Assembly (NCBI GenBank): GCA_938082375.1 | Contig: CALKCJ010000001.1 | Span: 62,001-126,000, forward strand | Direction: 5' to 3' | Length of the DNA stretch: 64,000 nt | Source: an uncultured Thermomicrobiaceae bacterium | GTDB lineage: Bacteria; Chloroflexota; Chloroflexia; Thermomicrobiales; Thermomicrobiaceae | In this document: one piece after another, positions 43,965-52,207 of the stretch | Numbering within the stretch: position 1 is the stretch's first letter | How the letters are laid out: every line of letters starts with the position of its first letter | The notes under the pieces: model-generated | Told to the model about the DNA's origin: nothing | Databases searched by the model: none | What the model saw: the letters and a program-made list of their open reading frames with translations, nothing else | Translations under genes and position numbers: made by a program

Positions 43965-44969
43965 ATGCGCCTCGATTACATCGTGAGACGGCTGGTTCTC
44001 TTCGTCATCGTCGTCTGGGCTGCGGCCACCCTGAACTTTTTCCTCCCCCGGCTCTCAGGCAAAGATCCGATCCGTGACAAGCTCATCCAGCAGGCGGCGG
44101 CCGGTGGCTACGTCCACACCGGCATTCAGCAGATGGTCGAGGAGTACGAGCAAAAGTTCGGTCTCGATAGGCCGCTCTGGGTGCAATACCTGACCTACCT
44201 CGGCGACGTCGCGCGCTTAGATTTCGGCTATTCCATCGCGAACTACCCCCGAACGGTGATGGGCATTATGGCCGACTCGATCCCGTGGACGGTCGGCCTG
44301 TTGCTCACGACGACCCTGCTCGCGTTCGTGATCGGCTCGATCCTCGGCGCGCTCCTCGCCTGGCCTCGCTCGCCGCGCTTCGTCCAGTACCTTTTCCCCC
44401 CGCTCCTCACCCTCTCGGCCATCCCGTACTTCCTGCTCGGGCTGTGCTTGATCTACCTCTTCGCGTTCCGGCTCAAGCTGTTCCCGCTCTTCGGGGGTTA
44501 CACGCCGGGCACGTTCCCAGCGCTGACCCTGAACTTCGCCTTGGACGTGCTCAAACACTCGATCCTGCCTGCGCTCTCGATCCTGCTCGCCTCGCTCGGT
44601 TTCTGGGCACTGGGCATGCGCGGGATGATGGTGACCGTCGAGGGGGAGGACTACATGACCTTCGCCGAGGCGGCCGGCCTCAAGAGCAGCACCCTCTTCT
44701 TTACCTACGCGATCCGCAACGCGTTGCTCCCGCAGACCACCTCCCTCGGCCTGGCGCTTGGCCATGTGCTGTCGGGTGCGCTATTGGTCGAGGTGATCTT
44801 CTCCTATCCTGGGATTGGTACCACGCTCTACCACGCGATCCGGCAGTTCGACTATTTCCTAATCCAGGGGATCGTTTTCACCATCGTGCTCGGGGTGACC
44901 CTGGCCACACTGGTTTTGGATCTGATCTACCCACTACTCGATCCGCGCATCACCTACCAGCGCGCGTGA
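43965..44969 (+). CDS. ABC transporter permease (OppB/DppB-like)
   Basis: The 334-residue permease has six membrane helices and the binding-protein-dependent permease EAA-type loop (EDYMTFAEAAGLKSSTLFFT, about 226-245) that contacts the ATPases. The N terminus MRLDYIVRRLVLFVIVVWAA is typical of OppB. It follows the binding-protein gene by 141 bases and precedes the OppC-like permease by 15. Confidence 0.94.
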   Translation: MRLDYIVRRLVLFVIVVWAAATLNFFLPRLSGKDPIRDKLIQQAAAGGYVHTGIQQMVEEYEQKFGLDRPLWVQYLTYLGDVARLDFGYSIANYPRTVMGIMADSIPWTVGLLLTTTLLAFVIGSILGALLAWPRSPRFVQYLFPPLLTLSAIPYFLLGLCLIYLFAFRLKLFPLFGGYTPGTFPALTLNFALDVLKHSILPALSILLASLGFWALGMRGMMVTVEGEDYMTFAEAAGLKSSTLFFTYAIRNALLPQTTSLGLALGHVLSGALLVEVIFSYPGIGTTLYHAIRQFDYFLIQGIVFTIVLGVTLATLVLDLIYPLLDPRITYQRA

Positions 44970-44984
44970 GACGGAGACTGAGCG

Positions 44985-45824
44985 ATGCTACGCTACATGC
45001 GCCGTAACCGAAGCCTGGTCGTCGGGCTGTGCTTGCTGCTGCTCGTGTTGCTCTTCGCTGGCCTGGGCCGGCTGCTCTGGGACACCTCTCTCGCAGCACC
45101 GCTCTCCGCACCGCCGAACCGCCCGCCGTCCTGGGAACATCCGCTCGGTACCGACCGACAGGGGCGCGACCTGCTGGCAGTGATGATTGTGGGCACGCCG
45201 CTCACGCTCTACATCGGGTTGCTAGCCGGCTTCATCGGGGTTGCCATCGGCACAGTCTTAGCTCTTACCAGTGCCTACTACGGCGGCGTGGTGGATAGCG
45301 TCATCCGCGGACTCGTCGATGTTGGGCTGACAATCCCCACGCTTCTCGTGCTGATTCTCCTGGCTGTCTCCGTCCGCTCGAGCCTATCGGTCAGCCAGAT
45401 GGCACTGGTAGTCGCCTCGCTCTCCTGGCTCTGGCCCACGCGTACGATCCGGTCCCAGGTTCTCTCTATCAAGGAGCGCGCCTATATTCAGGTCGCCCGC
45501 CTGTCCGGCGCGAGCAACCGGCAGATCATCTTCTTCGAAATCATGCCCAACCTCTTGCCCTACCTGGCGGCAACCTTCGTGGGGGCAGTGGGCGCCGCTA
45601 TCCTTGCTTCGATCGGCCTAGAAGTCATCGGCTTGGGGCCAATCGAGGCCAATACGCTCGGCATGACGATCTACTGGGTCACCTACTACGCAGCACTGCT
45701 TCACGGCATGTGGTGGTGGTTCATGCCACCCGTCGTCATCATTATCATGGTCTTCGTCGGGCTGTTCGCCATCTCGGCCGGGCTGGACGAACTGGCTAAC
45801 CCGAGGACGCGGCGGGGTGTTTAA
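44985..45824 (+). CDS. ABC transporter permease (OppC/DppC-like)
   Basis: The 279-residue partner permease has the OppC N-terminal helix, a periplasmic loop with the OppC hallmark HPLGTDRQGRDLLA (about 49-62), and a cytoplasmic coupling loop (RAYIQVARLSGASNRQIIF). It completes the importer with the OppB-like permease, the binding protein and the two ATPases encoded divergently. Confidence 0.94.
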   Translation: MLRYMRRNRSLVVGLCLLLLVLLFAGLGRLLWDTSLAAPLSAPPNRPPSWEHPLGTDRQGRDLLAVMIVGTPLTLYIGLLAGFIGVAIGTVLALTSAYYGGVVDSVIRGLVDVGLTIPTLLVLILLAVSVRSSLSVSQMALVVASLSWLWPTRTIRSQVLSIKERAYIQVARLSGASNRQIIFFEIMPNLLPYLAATFVGAVGAAILASIGLEVIGLGPIEANTLGMTIYWVTYYAALLHGMWWWFMPPVVIIIMVFVGLFAISAGLDELANPRTRRGV

Positions 45825-45999
45825 CCAGTGCGCGTCATAGGCACTGCTGGATCCGCCCAAGGCCAGCGCCCGCGTTACCGGTCGAGCAGGAGACTGGCAG
45901 AAGACGATCGCGTGCCGCATTCTGCGGTCACAGGCAGCAGGCGAACTGTGGTTCTCCTGCGTATGCTGGAGCAAGACGACAGCAGGAAGGGAGAGGTCG

Positions 46000-47172
46000 T
46001 TGCGCATTACAGACGTTCGCACCGCGGTGATCGCTGGCAATTTCGATTGGGTGCTCGTCCGCGTCTACACCGACGAAGGCTTAACCGGCCTCGGAGAAGC
46101 ATACTGGGGCGCTGGTGTCGAGGAGCTGGTTCACGCCGCCAAGCGGCTGATCATCGGCGAGAACCCGTTCAACATCGCACGGCTGTACGAGAAGATGATC
46201 CGCGGACTCTCCGGCGCGGGCTCGCTGGCCGGCGCGACGGTGACCGCTATCAGTGGGATCGAGATCGCGCTCTGGGATCTGGTCGCCCGCGCGCTGGAGA
46301 CCCCGATCTACAACCTCTTCGGTGGCCGGTTCCGAGACAAGATCCGCGTCTACGCCGACTGTCACGCCGGTGAGGAAGGGACACCGGAGTCCGACGCCGA
46401 GAAGGCGCGCCGGGTAGTCGCCGCTGGCTTCACCGCGCTGAAGTTCGACCTGGACATTCAGAACCCGTATACCCGCGATATCTCAGACGATCCCGATCCT
46501 CGCCGCTGGTGGTACGAGCCGTACAACCGGACGATCTCCACAGCGGAGCGCCGGTTCATGGAGGCCCGCGTGGCTGCTATCCGGGAGGCAGTCGGCCCCG
46601 ACGTCATGCTGGCCATGGACTGCCATTGGAAGTACAACGTCAACGATGCGATCCTGCTGGCCCAAGCCCTGGAGCCGTATGACCTGCTCTGGCTCGAAGA
46701 TCCCGTTCCGCCGGAGAACATCGACGCGCTGGCCAAGGTCACGGCCAGTACTCGCACGCCGATCTGCACTGGCGAGAACCTCTACCGAAAGCACGGTTAC
46801 CGCGAGCTCATTCAAAAACAGGCCGCCGACATCGTCGCTCCCGACATCCCGAAGATGGGTGGCTTGCTCGAGGGCCGCAAGGTCGCCGACCAGGCCGACA
46901 CGTACTACATCCCGGTCGCGCCACACAACGTCTCCAGCCCGATCGGCACCGTCGCTGCGGCCCACGTCTGCGCGGCGATCCCGAACTTCCTCGTCATCGA
47001 GTTTCACGCTCTCGATGTCCCCTGGTGGGACGACCTCGTGCTCGACGGGCCGGTAATCCGAGACGGCTTCATCCAGCTCAGCGACAAGCCCGGGCACGGA
47101 CTGGAACTCAACGAGGACGTCGCACGCGCCCATCTCAAGCCGGGTTCGACATTCTTCGGCGAGGTCTCTTGA
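46000..47172 (+). CDS. Enolase-superfamily (mandelate racemase group) sugar-acid dehydratase of unknown specificity
   Basis: The 390-residue protein has the barrel motifs of the mandelate racemase group: ALKFDLD near 150 (proton-abstracting lysine region), AMDCHWKYNV (metal Asp, then His), WLEDPVPPEN (metal Glu), CTGENLYRK (metal Glu) and VAPHNVSSPIG (catalytic His near 308). It is distinct from the other two dehydratases in the island. Starts with TTG, three bases after GGGAGAGG. It is 15 bases before uxuA in the same direction. Aldarate or aldonate dehydratase is likely; the substrate is unknown. Confidence 0.85.
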   Translation: MRITDVRTAVIAGNFDWVLVRVYTDEGLTGLGEAYWGAGVEELVHAAKRLIIGENPFNIARLYEKMIRGLSGAGSLAGATVTAISGIEIALWDLVARALETPIYNLFGGRFRDKIRVYADCHAGEEGTPESDAEKARRVVAAGFTALKFDLDIQNPYTRDISDDPDPRRWWYEPYNRTISTAERRFMEARVAAIREAVGPDVMLAMDCHWKYNVNDAILLAQALEPYDLLWLEDPVPPENIDALAKVTASTRTPICTGENLYRKHGYRELIQKQAADIVAPDIPKMGGLLEGRKVADQADTYYIPVAPHNVSSPIGTVAAAHVCAAIPNFLVIEFHALDVPWWDDLVLDGPVIRDGFIQLSDKPGHGLELNEDVARAHLKPGSTFFGEVS

Positions 47173-47187
47173 GGGAGGTCGACCAGC

Positions 47188-48240
47188 ATGGAACTCGCGC
47201 TGATTCTCCCACCCTTTCCGCACGAGCGCTGGCGGCTGGCGCTCCAGCTCGGAGTCACCCATGCAGTGACGACGCTGCCGTTTCCCGTCTCCGGCGCACA
47301 TCTGGCCTGGTCGCAGCCGGGTGCGCCGCAGCCGATTGTGCCACGCGACATCCCGCCACCCGAGCATCGCCCCTGGGACTTTTTGCCGCTCCTGCACATG
47401 CAGCAGCGCTTCGCCGACGCCGGGCTGACCATCAGCGTGATTGAGTCGTCGCCGCCGCTGCACCGGGCTCGGCTCGGCCTACCCGGCCGCGATGAGGAGA
47501 TCGAATGGTTTCAGACGCAGATTCGCAACATGGGCCGGCTCGGCATCCCGGTGTTGTGCTGGAACTGGATGGCGGTGATCAACTGGGCGCGCACCTCAAC
47601 GACCACCCCCACACGTGGCGGCGCGCTGGTCACGAGCTACGACCACGAGCTGATGCAACGGGCAGGATTAACCGAGGCTGGCGAAGTCAGCGCCGAGCGG
47701 CTCTGGGATACGCTCACCTACTTCCTGAAGGCGGTGGTGCCGGTAGCCGAGGAGGCCGGCGTCCGGCTTGCGCTCCATCCGGACGACCCACCAGTTCCCT
47801 CGCTGCGCGGCATCGCCCGGATCCTGGTCACGCCCGAAGCCATGCAGCGCGCCATTGAACTGGTCCCGAACCCGTGCAACGGCATGACCTTCTGCCAAGG
47901 CACGTTCTCGACGATGGGGGTCGATATCCCCACCTGGATCCGGCACTTCGGCCGGCGCGGCGCAATCCACTTTGTCCATTTCCGCGACGTCCGTGGCCGG
48001 CCGGAGAAGTTTGTCGAGACCTTCCACGATGACGGCCAGACCGATATGTTTGAGGCGATGCGTACCTACAACGAGGTGGGCTTCACCGGTGTGATGCGCC
48101 CCGACCACGTGCCGACCATGGAAGGCGAGCCGAACGACCAGCCTGGCTATCAGATGCTGGGTCGTCTCTACGCGATCGGCTACATGCGCGGCCTGCAGGA
48201 GGCAGTGCGGGCACTGGCCCGCGGCCAAGCGGCAGTTTAG
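47188..48240 (+). CDS. uxuA: Mannonate dehydratase (UxuA family)
   Basis: UxuA (EC 4.2.1.8) converts D-mannonate to 2-keto-3-deoxygluconate in the glucuronate pathway. The 350-residue length fits the Gram-positive-type form. The Mn2+ ligands of the family are visible: H197 (ALHPDDPP), C236 (TFCQGTF), H264 (FVHFRDVRG) and D306 (MRPDHVP). It is unrelated in fold to the ManD-like enzyme at 38 kb but can carry out the same reaction. It ends the plus-strand transport/dehydratase run. Confidence 0.93.
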   Translation: MELALILPPFPHERWRLALQLGVTHAVTTLPFPVSGAHLAWSQPGAPQPIVPRDIPPPEHRPWDFLPLLHMQQRFADAGLTISVIESSPPLHRARLGLPGRDEEIEWFQTQIRNMGRLGIPVLCWNWMAVINWARTSTTTPTRGGALVTSYDHELMQRAGLTEAGEVSAERLWDTLTYFLKAVVPVAEEAGVRLALHPDDPPVPSLRGIARILVTPEAMQRAIELVPNPCNGMTFCQGTFSTMGVDIPTWIRHFGRRGAIHFVHFRDVRGRPEKFVETFHDDGQTDMFEAMRTYNEVGFTGVMRPDHVPTMEGEPNDQPGYQMLGRLYAIGYMRGLQEAVRALARGQAAV

Positions 48241-48411
48241 TCTGCTCCCCGTGCTCTCTAGGCGGCGCGGCAAACATTTCGAGCAACGCTGTCGTCGATG
48301 CGCGAGAGCGCATGACGAGTGGCTTCCACGCGTCGTTCTTTCTTTCGTCTCGACCATAGGTGCGAGCGCGTAGATGCTTGCGCTGCTATGTGGATCCAGG
48401 ACGTGAACCCC

Positions 48412-49137
48412 TCACTCCGGCGCGAAGTACCGCTCCGCGTCGTCCTCCGGGCGGTAGCCCAGCTTCTCCATGGTGTCAGTGATGTCCCAGTGGCGCTGCG
48501 AGTTAGCGGAGATAGCGTAAAAGATGCCGAAGCCCAGATCGGTCTCGATGGCACGCCAGATCACCTGGGCACAGTCGCGCGGGCTCAGCCACATCCACCG
48601 GCTAATCTCGTCCCTCGGCTCCGGTAAGAACCAGCCGATACGCAGGCAGATGACCGAGATCCCGTATCGATCGGCATAGTAGCGCCCGAGAGCCTCTCCG
48701 AATGCCTTGGAGACACCGTAGAGCGAGTCGGGCCGAACCGGCTGGTGAGAGTAGACCGGCCACTGCTGGTCGCGGTCGTACATGCCCATCACGTGGTTCG
48801 TCGAGGCGAAGACGATCTTGCGCACACCCGCCTGCCGTGCCGCCTCGAAGACGTTATAGGTCCCGATGATGTTCGCGTGCAGCACGCTCTCCCAGGGGGC
48901 GAACGTGCGGGGGTCAGCGGCCAGGTGGACGACAGCGTCCACCCCCTCGAACGCTGAAGCGATCGAGTCGTAGTCGGCAACATCGCCGACCACGTGCTCG
49001 AGGTGCCGTAAGTCGTCAGGGACGACGCGGTGAAAATGTAGGCGTAACTCGTAGCGGTCATGTAACCGAGAGGCCAGGTCCCGCCCGATCCGCCCAGCCG
49101 CGCCGGTGATCAGCACCCGCTTCTTCCGCTCCGCCAT
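48412..49137 (-). CDS. NAD-dependent uronate dehydrogenase-like short-chain reductase
   Basis: The 241-residue extended-SDR protein has the NAD loop GAAGRIG (12-18), DVAD (51-54), the catalytic Y140 and K144 in SLYGVSKAFGE, and FASTNHVMGMY (110-120). The combination VVHLAADPRTFAPWESVL, NIIGTYNVFEAAR and ASTNHV matches bacterial uronate dehydrogenase (Udh, EC 1.1.1.203). That enzyme oxidises glucuronate or galacturonate to the aldaro-lactone. Its setting beside an SMP-30 lactonase and dehydratases supports this. The partner gene at 49143 lies five bases upstream. Confidence 0.85.
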   Translation of the reverse strand: MAERKKRVLITGAAGRIGRDLASRLHDRYELRLHFHRVVPDDLRHLEHVVGDVADYDSIASAFEGVDAVVHLAADPRTFAPWESVLHANIIGTYNVFEAARQAGVRKIVFASTNHVMGMYDRDQQWPVYSHQPVRPDSLYGVSKAFGEALGRYYADRYGISVICLRIGWFLPEPRDEISRWMWLSPRDCAQVIWRAIETDLGFGIFYAISANSQRHWDITDTMEKLGYRPEDDAERYFAPE

Positions 49138-49142
49138 GGCTT

Positions 49143-49388
49143 CTACCCCGATGTCCGCTTCCAGGCGCCGACCTCTACTCGCTGCTGCCAGATCTGTTCC
49201 AGTTCTCGACGCGCCTCCGTTAGCGCTCGACCTGCCGCCTCGATCGCCGCCCGATCTTCAGGCGCTATCCTCACGCGGAACCGGTAGTGCTCCAGCCGGC
49301 GCTCGAGCTCGGCGAGCGTGGCAACCACGGGCCGCAACAAGGCCGCCGCATACTGCTGGTCTAGGTGGTACAGTTCGGCTTCGTGCAT
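49143..49388 (-). CDS. Small helical protein of unknown function
   Basis: An 81-residue, mostly helical protein rich in alanine, leucine, glutamate and arginine (ATLAELERRLEHYRFRVRIA, then EAAGRALTEARRELEQIWQQ), probably a two-helix coiled coil. GGAGGGAGCG stands just before the ATG. It is transcribed with the uronate dehydrogenase gene, five bases away. No family recognised. Confidence 0.65.
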   Translation of the reverse strand: MHEAELYHLDQQYAAALLRPVVATLAELERRLEHYRFRVRIAPEDRAAIEAAGRALTEARRELEQIWQQRVEVGAWKRTSG

Positions 49389-49448
49389 CGCTCCCTCCGC
49401 TTCGCTCCCTCCTCACCGCGCAGGTGCGCTACAACGCTGCCAGGGTGC

Positions 49449-49454
49449 GATAAT
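49449..49454 (+). promoter_or_regulatory. Possible promoter of the SMP-30 gene
   Basis: TGC-GATAAT, an extended -10 box, lies about 65 bases before the GTG start at 49518. No clear -35. Confidence 0.4.
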
Positions 49455-49517
49455 AGCACAGCCGCTCCTGGGCATCGTCGCGCTCAAGCGAGGACTGAGA
49501 GAATGGAGGATTCCGCC

Positions 49518-50381
49518 GTGCAGGAGCTCGAACTGATCGCCGACTACGCGTGCGTCGTTGGCGAGGGGCCGATGTGGCACCCACTCGAGGGGCGTGTCTA
49601 CTGGGTCGACATCCCGACCGGTCGGCTCTTCTGTTACGACCCTGTCTCCGGCCAGCACGAGCAGGTCTATGAAGCTGGGGAGGCGATCGGGGGTTTTACT
49701 GTCCAGGCCGACGGGGCTCTGCTCCTGTTCATGGCCCGCGGCGCGATCAAGACCTGGCAAAATGGCCGCCTGACCACACTCATCGACGAGATCTCCGAGG
49801 AGCGCCACACCCGCTTTAACGACGTCGTCGCAGATCCGCTCGGCCGCGTCTACGGCGGCACCATGGCGACACCTGACCGGCCAGGCCGCCTCTACCGCCT
49901 CGACCTCGACGGATCGCTGAGCGTCGTGCTCGATGCCGTCGGCATCCCCAACGGCATGGACTTCACTCCCGACCTCAGGCAGATGTACTTCACCGACTCG
50001 GTGCGCCGCAGCATCTACCTCTTCGACTACGACCAGGCCACGGGAGCATTGACGAACCAGCGAGTGTGGGTCGAGACGCCTCCTGACCGCGGTGTGCCCG
50101 ATGGCCTGACCGTGGATAGCCAGGGGTATGTCTGGTCAGCACGCTGGGATGACGGCGCGCTCTACCGCTATACCCCCACTGGCGAGGTCGACCGGCGCAT
50201 CGCGTTTCCCGCTCGGAAGGTCTCCAGCGCCATCTTCGGTGGGCCGGACTACTCCGATCTCTACGTCACCACCGCTGGCGGAGACAACAAGCCGGCCGAG
50301 GGGCCCGGCGCTGGCGCCCTCTTTCGGCTCCGCCCGGGCGTCCGTGGAAGAGCGCCTTTCCTCTCCAAGATAAGGCTGTAG
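49518..50381 (+). CDS. SMP-30/gluconolactonase-family lactonase
   Basis: The 287-residue six-bladed beta-propeller hydrolase opens sugar-acid lactones. Metal-site residues typical of the family are visible: GEGPMWHP (glutamate, about 16-23), RFNDVVADPLGRVYGGTM (asparagine), GIPNGMDFTPD (asparagine) and VPDGLTVDSQG (aspartate, about 200). It could hydrolyse the aldaro-lactone made by the uronate dehydrogenase next door. The start is the GTG at 49518, eight bases after GGAGG; an ATG 15 bases earlier has no site. The last ~10 residues diverge from family sequence. Confidence 0.92.
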   Translation: MQELELIADYACVVGEGPMWHPLEGRVYWVDIPTGRLFCYDPVSGQHEQVYEAGEAIGGFTVQADGALLLFMARGAIKTWQNGRLTTLIDEISEERHTRFNDVVADPLGRVYGGTMATPDRPGRLYRLDLDGSLSVVLDAVGIPNGMDFTPDLRQMYFTDSVRRSIYLFDYDQATGALTNQRVWVETPPDRGVPDGLTVDSQGYVWSARWDDGALYRYTPTGEVDRRIAFPARKVSSAIFGGPDYSDLYVTTAGGDNKPAEGPGAGALFRLRPGVRGRAPFLSKIRL

Positions 50382-50529
50382 AGGCATCCGCTGCCCCACC
50401 CTCTTCCGCCAAAGTTGCACGCTCGGGCGGAGAGCCTGCCCCGCAGCGAGCACCTCCGCAGCAGGCGCGGCGGTAAACTTCTCATTGTGTGCGGTCGGAT
50501 GCGCGGCGCAAAGGTTTGCAGGAGTGGTG

Positions 50530-51816
50530 ATGGACTCGCATCAGGGTGGCACGACGCGACGTCGCCGTATCGCGCTTTTGTCCTCCCCGACGAGCTACCG
50601 CACGCCAGCATTCCTCGCTGCGGCCGAACGGTTGGGGCTCGAGGTACTGCAGATCGTGGACACTCCAGAGGCTTTGGCGCGTGAATGGCGCTGGCCAGAA
50701 GCAGTCGACTTCAGCCAGCCACAAGCGGCTACGGCGCGCATCGTCGAATTGGTGCAGCAGCGACCCGTCGCTGCCGTGGTACCGGTCGACGACAGCGCCA
50801 CGCTGTTGGCAGCGCTCGTCGCGTCGCGGCTGGGACTGGCTCACAACGACCCGGATGCTGCGCTGGCCGCCCGTGACAAGCTGTGCATGCGCGAACGACT
50901 CCACGCCTGTGATGTACCGGTACCGTCGTTCACGCCCTATCCGGCTGCGGCTGACCCCCGCCCTCTCGCCCATCAGATCGAGTACCCGTGCGTGGTGAAG
51001 CCGACGTTGCTCTCTGGCAGCCGAGGAGTGATCCGCGCCGACGACCCGGAGCAATTCATCGCGGCGTTCGAGCGCGTGCAGCGGATCATCGCGAGTGACG
51101 GCGCCGACCTGGAGAGGGCCGTGATCCTGGTCGAGTCCTATGTACCAGGTTTCGAAGTGGCACTCGAAGGATTGCTGACCGGGGGAGAGCTCCAGGTGTT
51201 AGCGCTCTTCGACAAGCCCGACCCGCTCGATGGTCCCTTCTTCGAGGAGACGATTTATGTTACCCCTTCCCGCCTGCCCGAGCAGACACAGCAAGCGATC
51301 GCCGAGTGCACGGCTCGTGCCGCTGAGGCGCTCGGCCTGCGCACCGGCCCTGTGCATGCGGAGCTGCGGATCAACCAGGTGGGACCCTGGCTGATCGAGG
51401 TCGCTGGTCGTTCGATCGGTGGGCTGTGCTCAACGATCCTCGAGTTCGGGACTGGCATGTCGCTCGAAGAGCTGATTTTGGCACACGCCATCGGCGAGCC
51501 GATCGATTCCTTCGAGCGGCGAGGCGAAGCTGTCGGGGTGATGATGATCCCGATCCCTGGCGCTGGCATCCTCCGCCGCGTCGAGGGAATCGAGGCGGCG
51601 CGTCGGGTACCCGGCGTGACAGGGATCGAGATCACGGCGAAGCTGAATCACCCGCTGGTACCTCTGCCGGAAGGTGCGAGCTACCTTGGCTTTATCTTCG
51701 CCCGCGGCCAGACGCCTGCCGACGTCGAAACGACGCTCCGTACCGCACACCGCTGCCTGTCGTTCCGGATCACGCCGGAAATCCGGCTGCATCCGGTCAC
51801 GGCAGCGAGACGCTAG
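50530..51816 (+). CDS. ATP-grasp ligase, L-amino-acid-ligase-like
   Basis: The 428-residue protein has the three parts of an ATP-grasp enzyme. An N-terminal Rossmann-like domain is followed by the ATP-binding lid PCVVKPTLLSGSRGVIRA (about 153-170), then a core with HAELRIN and WLIEVAGRSIGG (Mg-binding Glu/Asn). The C-terminal part VMMIPIPGAGILRRVEG matches the extra domain of L-amino acid ligases and carnosine synthase-like enzymes. It probably joins two small acids or amines by an amide bond; the substrates are unknown. AGGAG lies six bases upstream of the ATG. It is transcribed alone. Confidence 0.85.
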   Translation: MDSHQGGTTRRRRIALLSSPTSYRTPAFLAAAERLGLEVLQIVDTPEALAREWRWPEAVDFSQPQAATARIVELVQQRPVAAVVPVDDSATLLAALVASRLGLAHNDPDAALAARDKLCMRERLHACDVPVPSFTPYPAAADPRPLAHQIEYPCVVKPTLLSGSRGVIRADDPEQFIAAFERVQRIIASDGADLERAVILVESYVPGFEVALEGLLTGGELQVLALFDKPDPLDGPFFEETIYVTPSRLPEQTQQAIAECTARAAEALGLRTGPVHAELRINQVGPWLIEVAGRSIGGLCSTILEFGTGMSLEELILAHAIGEPIDSFERRGEAVGVMMIPIPGAGILRRVEGIEAARRVPGVTGIEITAKLNHPLVPLPEGASYLGFIFARGQTPADVETTLRTAHRCLSFRITPEIRLHPVTAARR

Positions 51817-51830
51817 GGCGAGCTCGAAGC

Positions 51831-52145
51831 TTACTTTTTACGAGCAGGAGCCCCTTTGGTCGGTGCGCCGCCGCGGGCGCCTTCCGGCACCCAGCCCTCG
51901 GGCATCGCGGCGGCTTCACCAAAGAAGAACTCCTCCATCTCAGCGCGGAGCAGCTTCCGGTCGTCGGGATCGGCGGGATTCAACCCATAGTGGTTGATGA
52001 TGATGGTCTGGTATTCGCGCCACATCTCCCACGCTTGCTGAGAGATCTCATTGTAGATCCGCTCACCCAGCGGTCCGGGAAATGGCGGCTTCTCCAGGCC
52101 GGGCAACAACCGACCGAGCTTGGCACACTGAACCATGCGGGGCAT
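51831..52145 (-). CDS. YggX-like Fe(II)-trafficking/oxidative damage protection protein
   Basis: The 104-residue protein resembles YggX. Its VQCAKLGRLLPG (cysteine conserved), PGPLGERIYNEISQQAWEMW, INHYGLNPADPDDRKLLRAE and EMEEFFFGE line up with the YggX pattern of LGKRIYNEIS, AWxxW and LNxxxxxxRKLLxxEMxxFLF. YggX protects Fe-S enzymes and helps handle Fe(II) under oxidative stress. A glycine/proline/lysine-rich tail of ~20 residues is extra. Start ATG 52145 with GAGG upstream. Confidence 0.85.
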   Translation of the reverse strand: MPRMVQCAKLGRLLPGLEKPPFPGPLGERIYNEISQQAWEMWREYQTIIINHYGLNPADPDDRKLLRAEMEEFFFGEAAAMPEGWVPEGARGGAPTKGAPARKK

Positions 52146-52207
52146 CGACGTCACCTCGCAAGCTCACATTCCGGCAACCACCGCAAGCCTAAAGGAGCGG
52201 TAATCAG

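Noticed and set aside
46483-47463. 326-codon minus-strand frame across the third dehydratase and uxuA
   Set aside because: Antisense to two well-supported genes.
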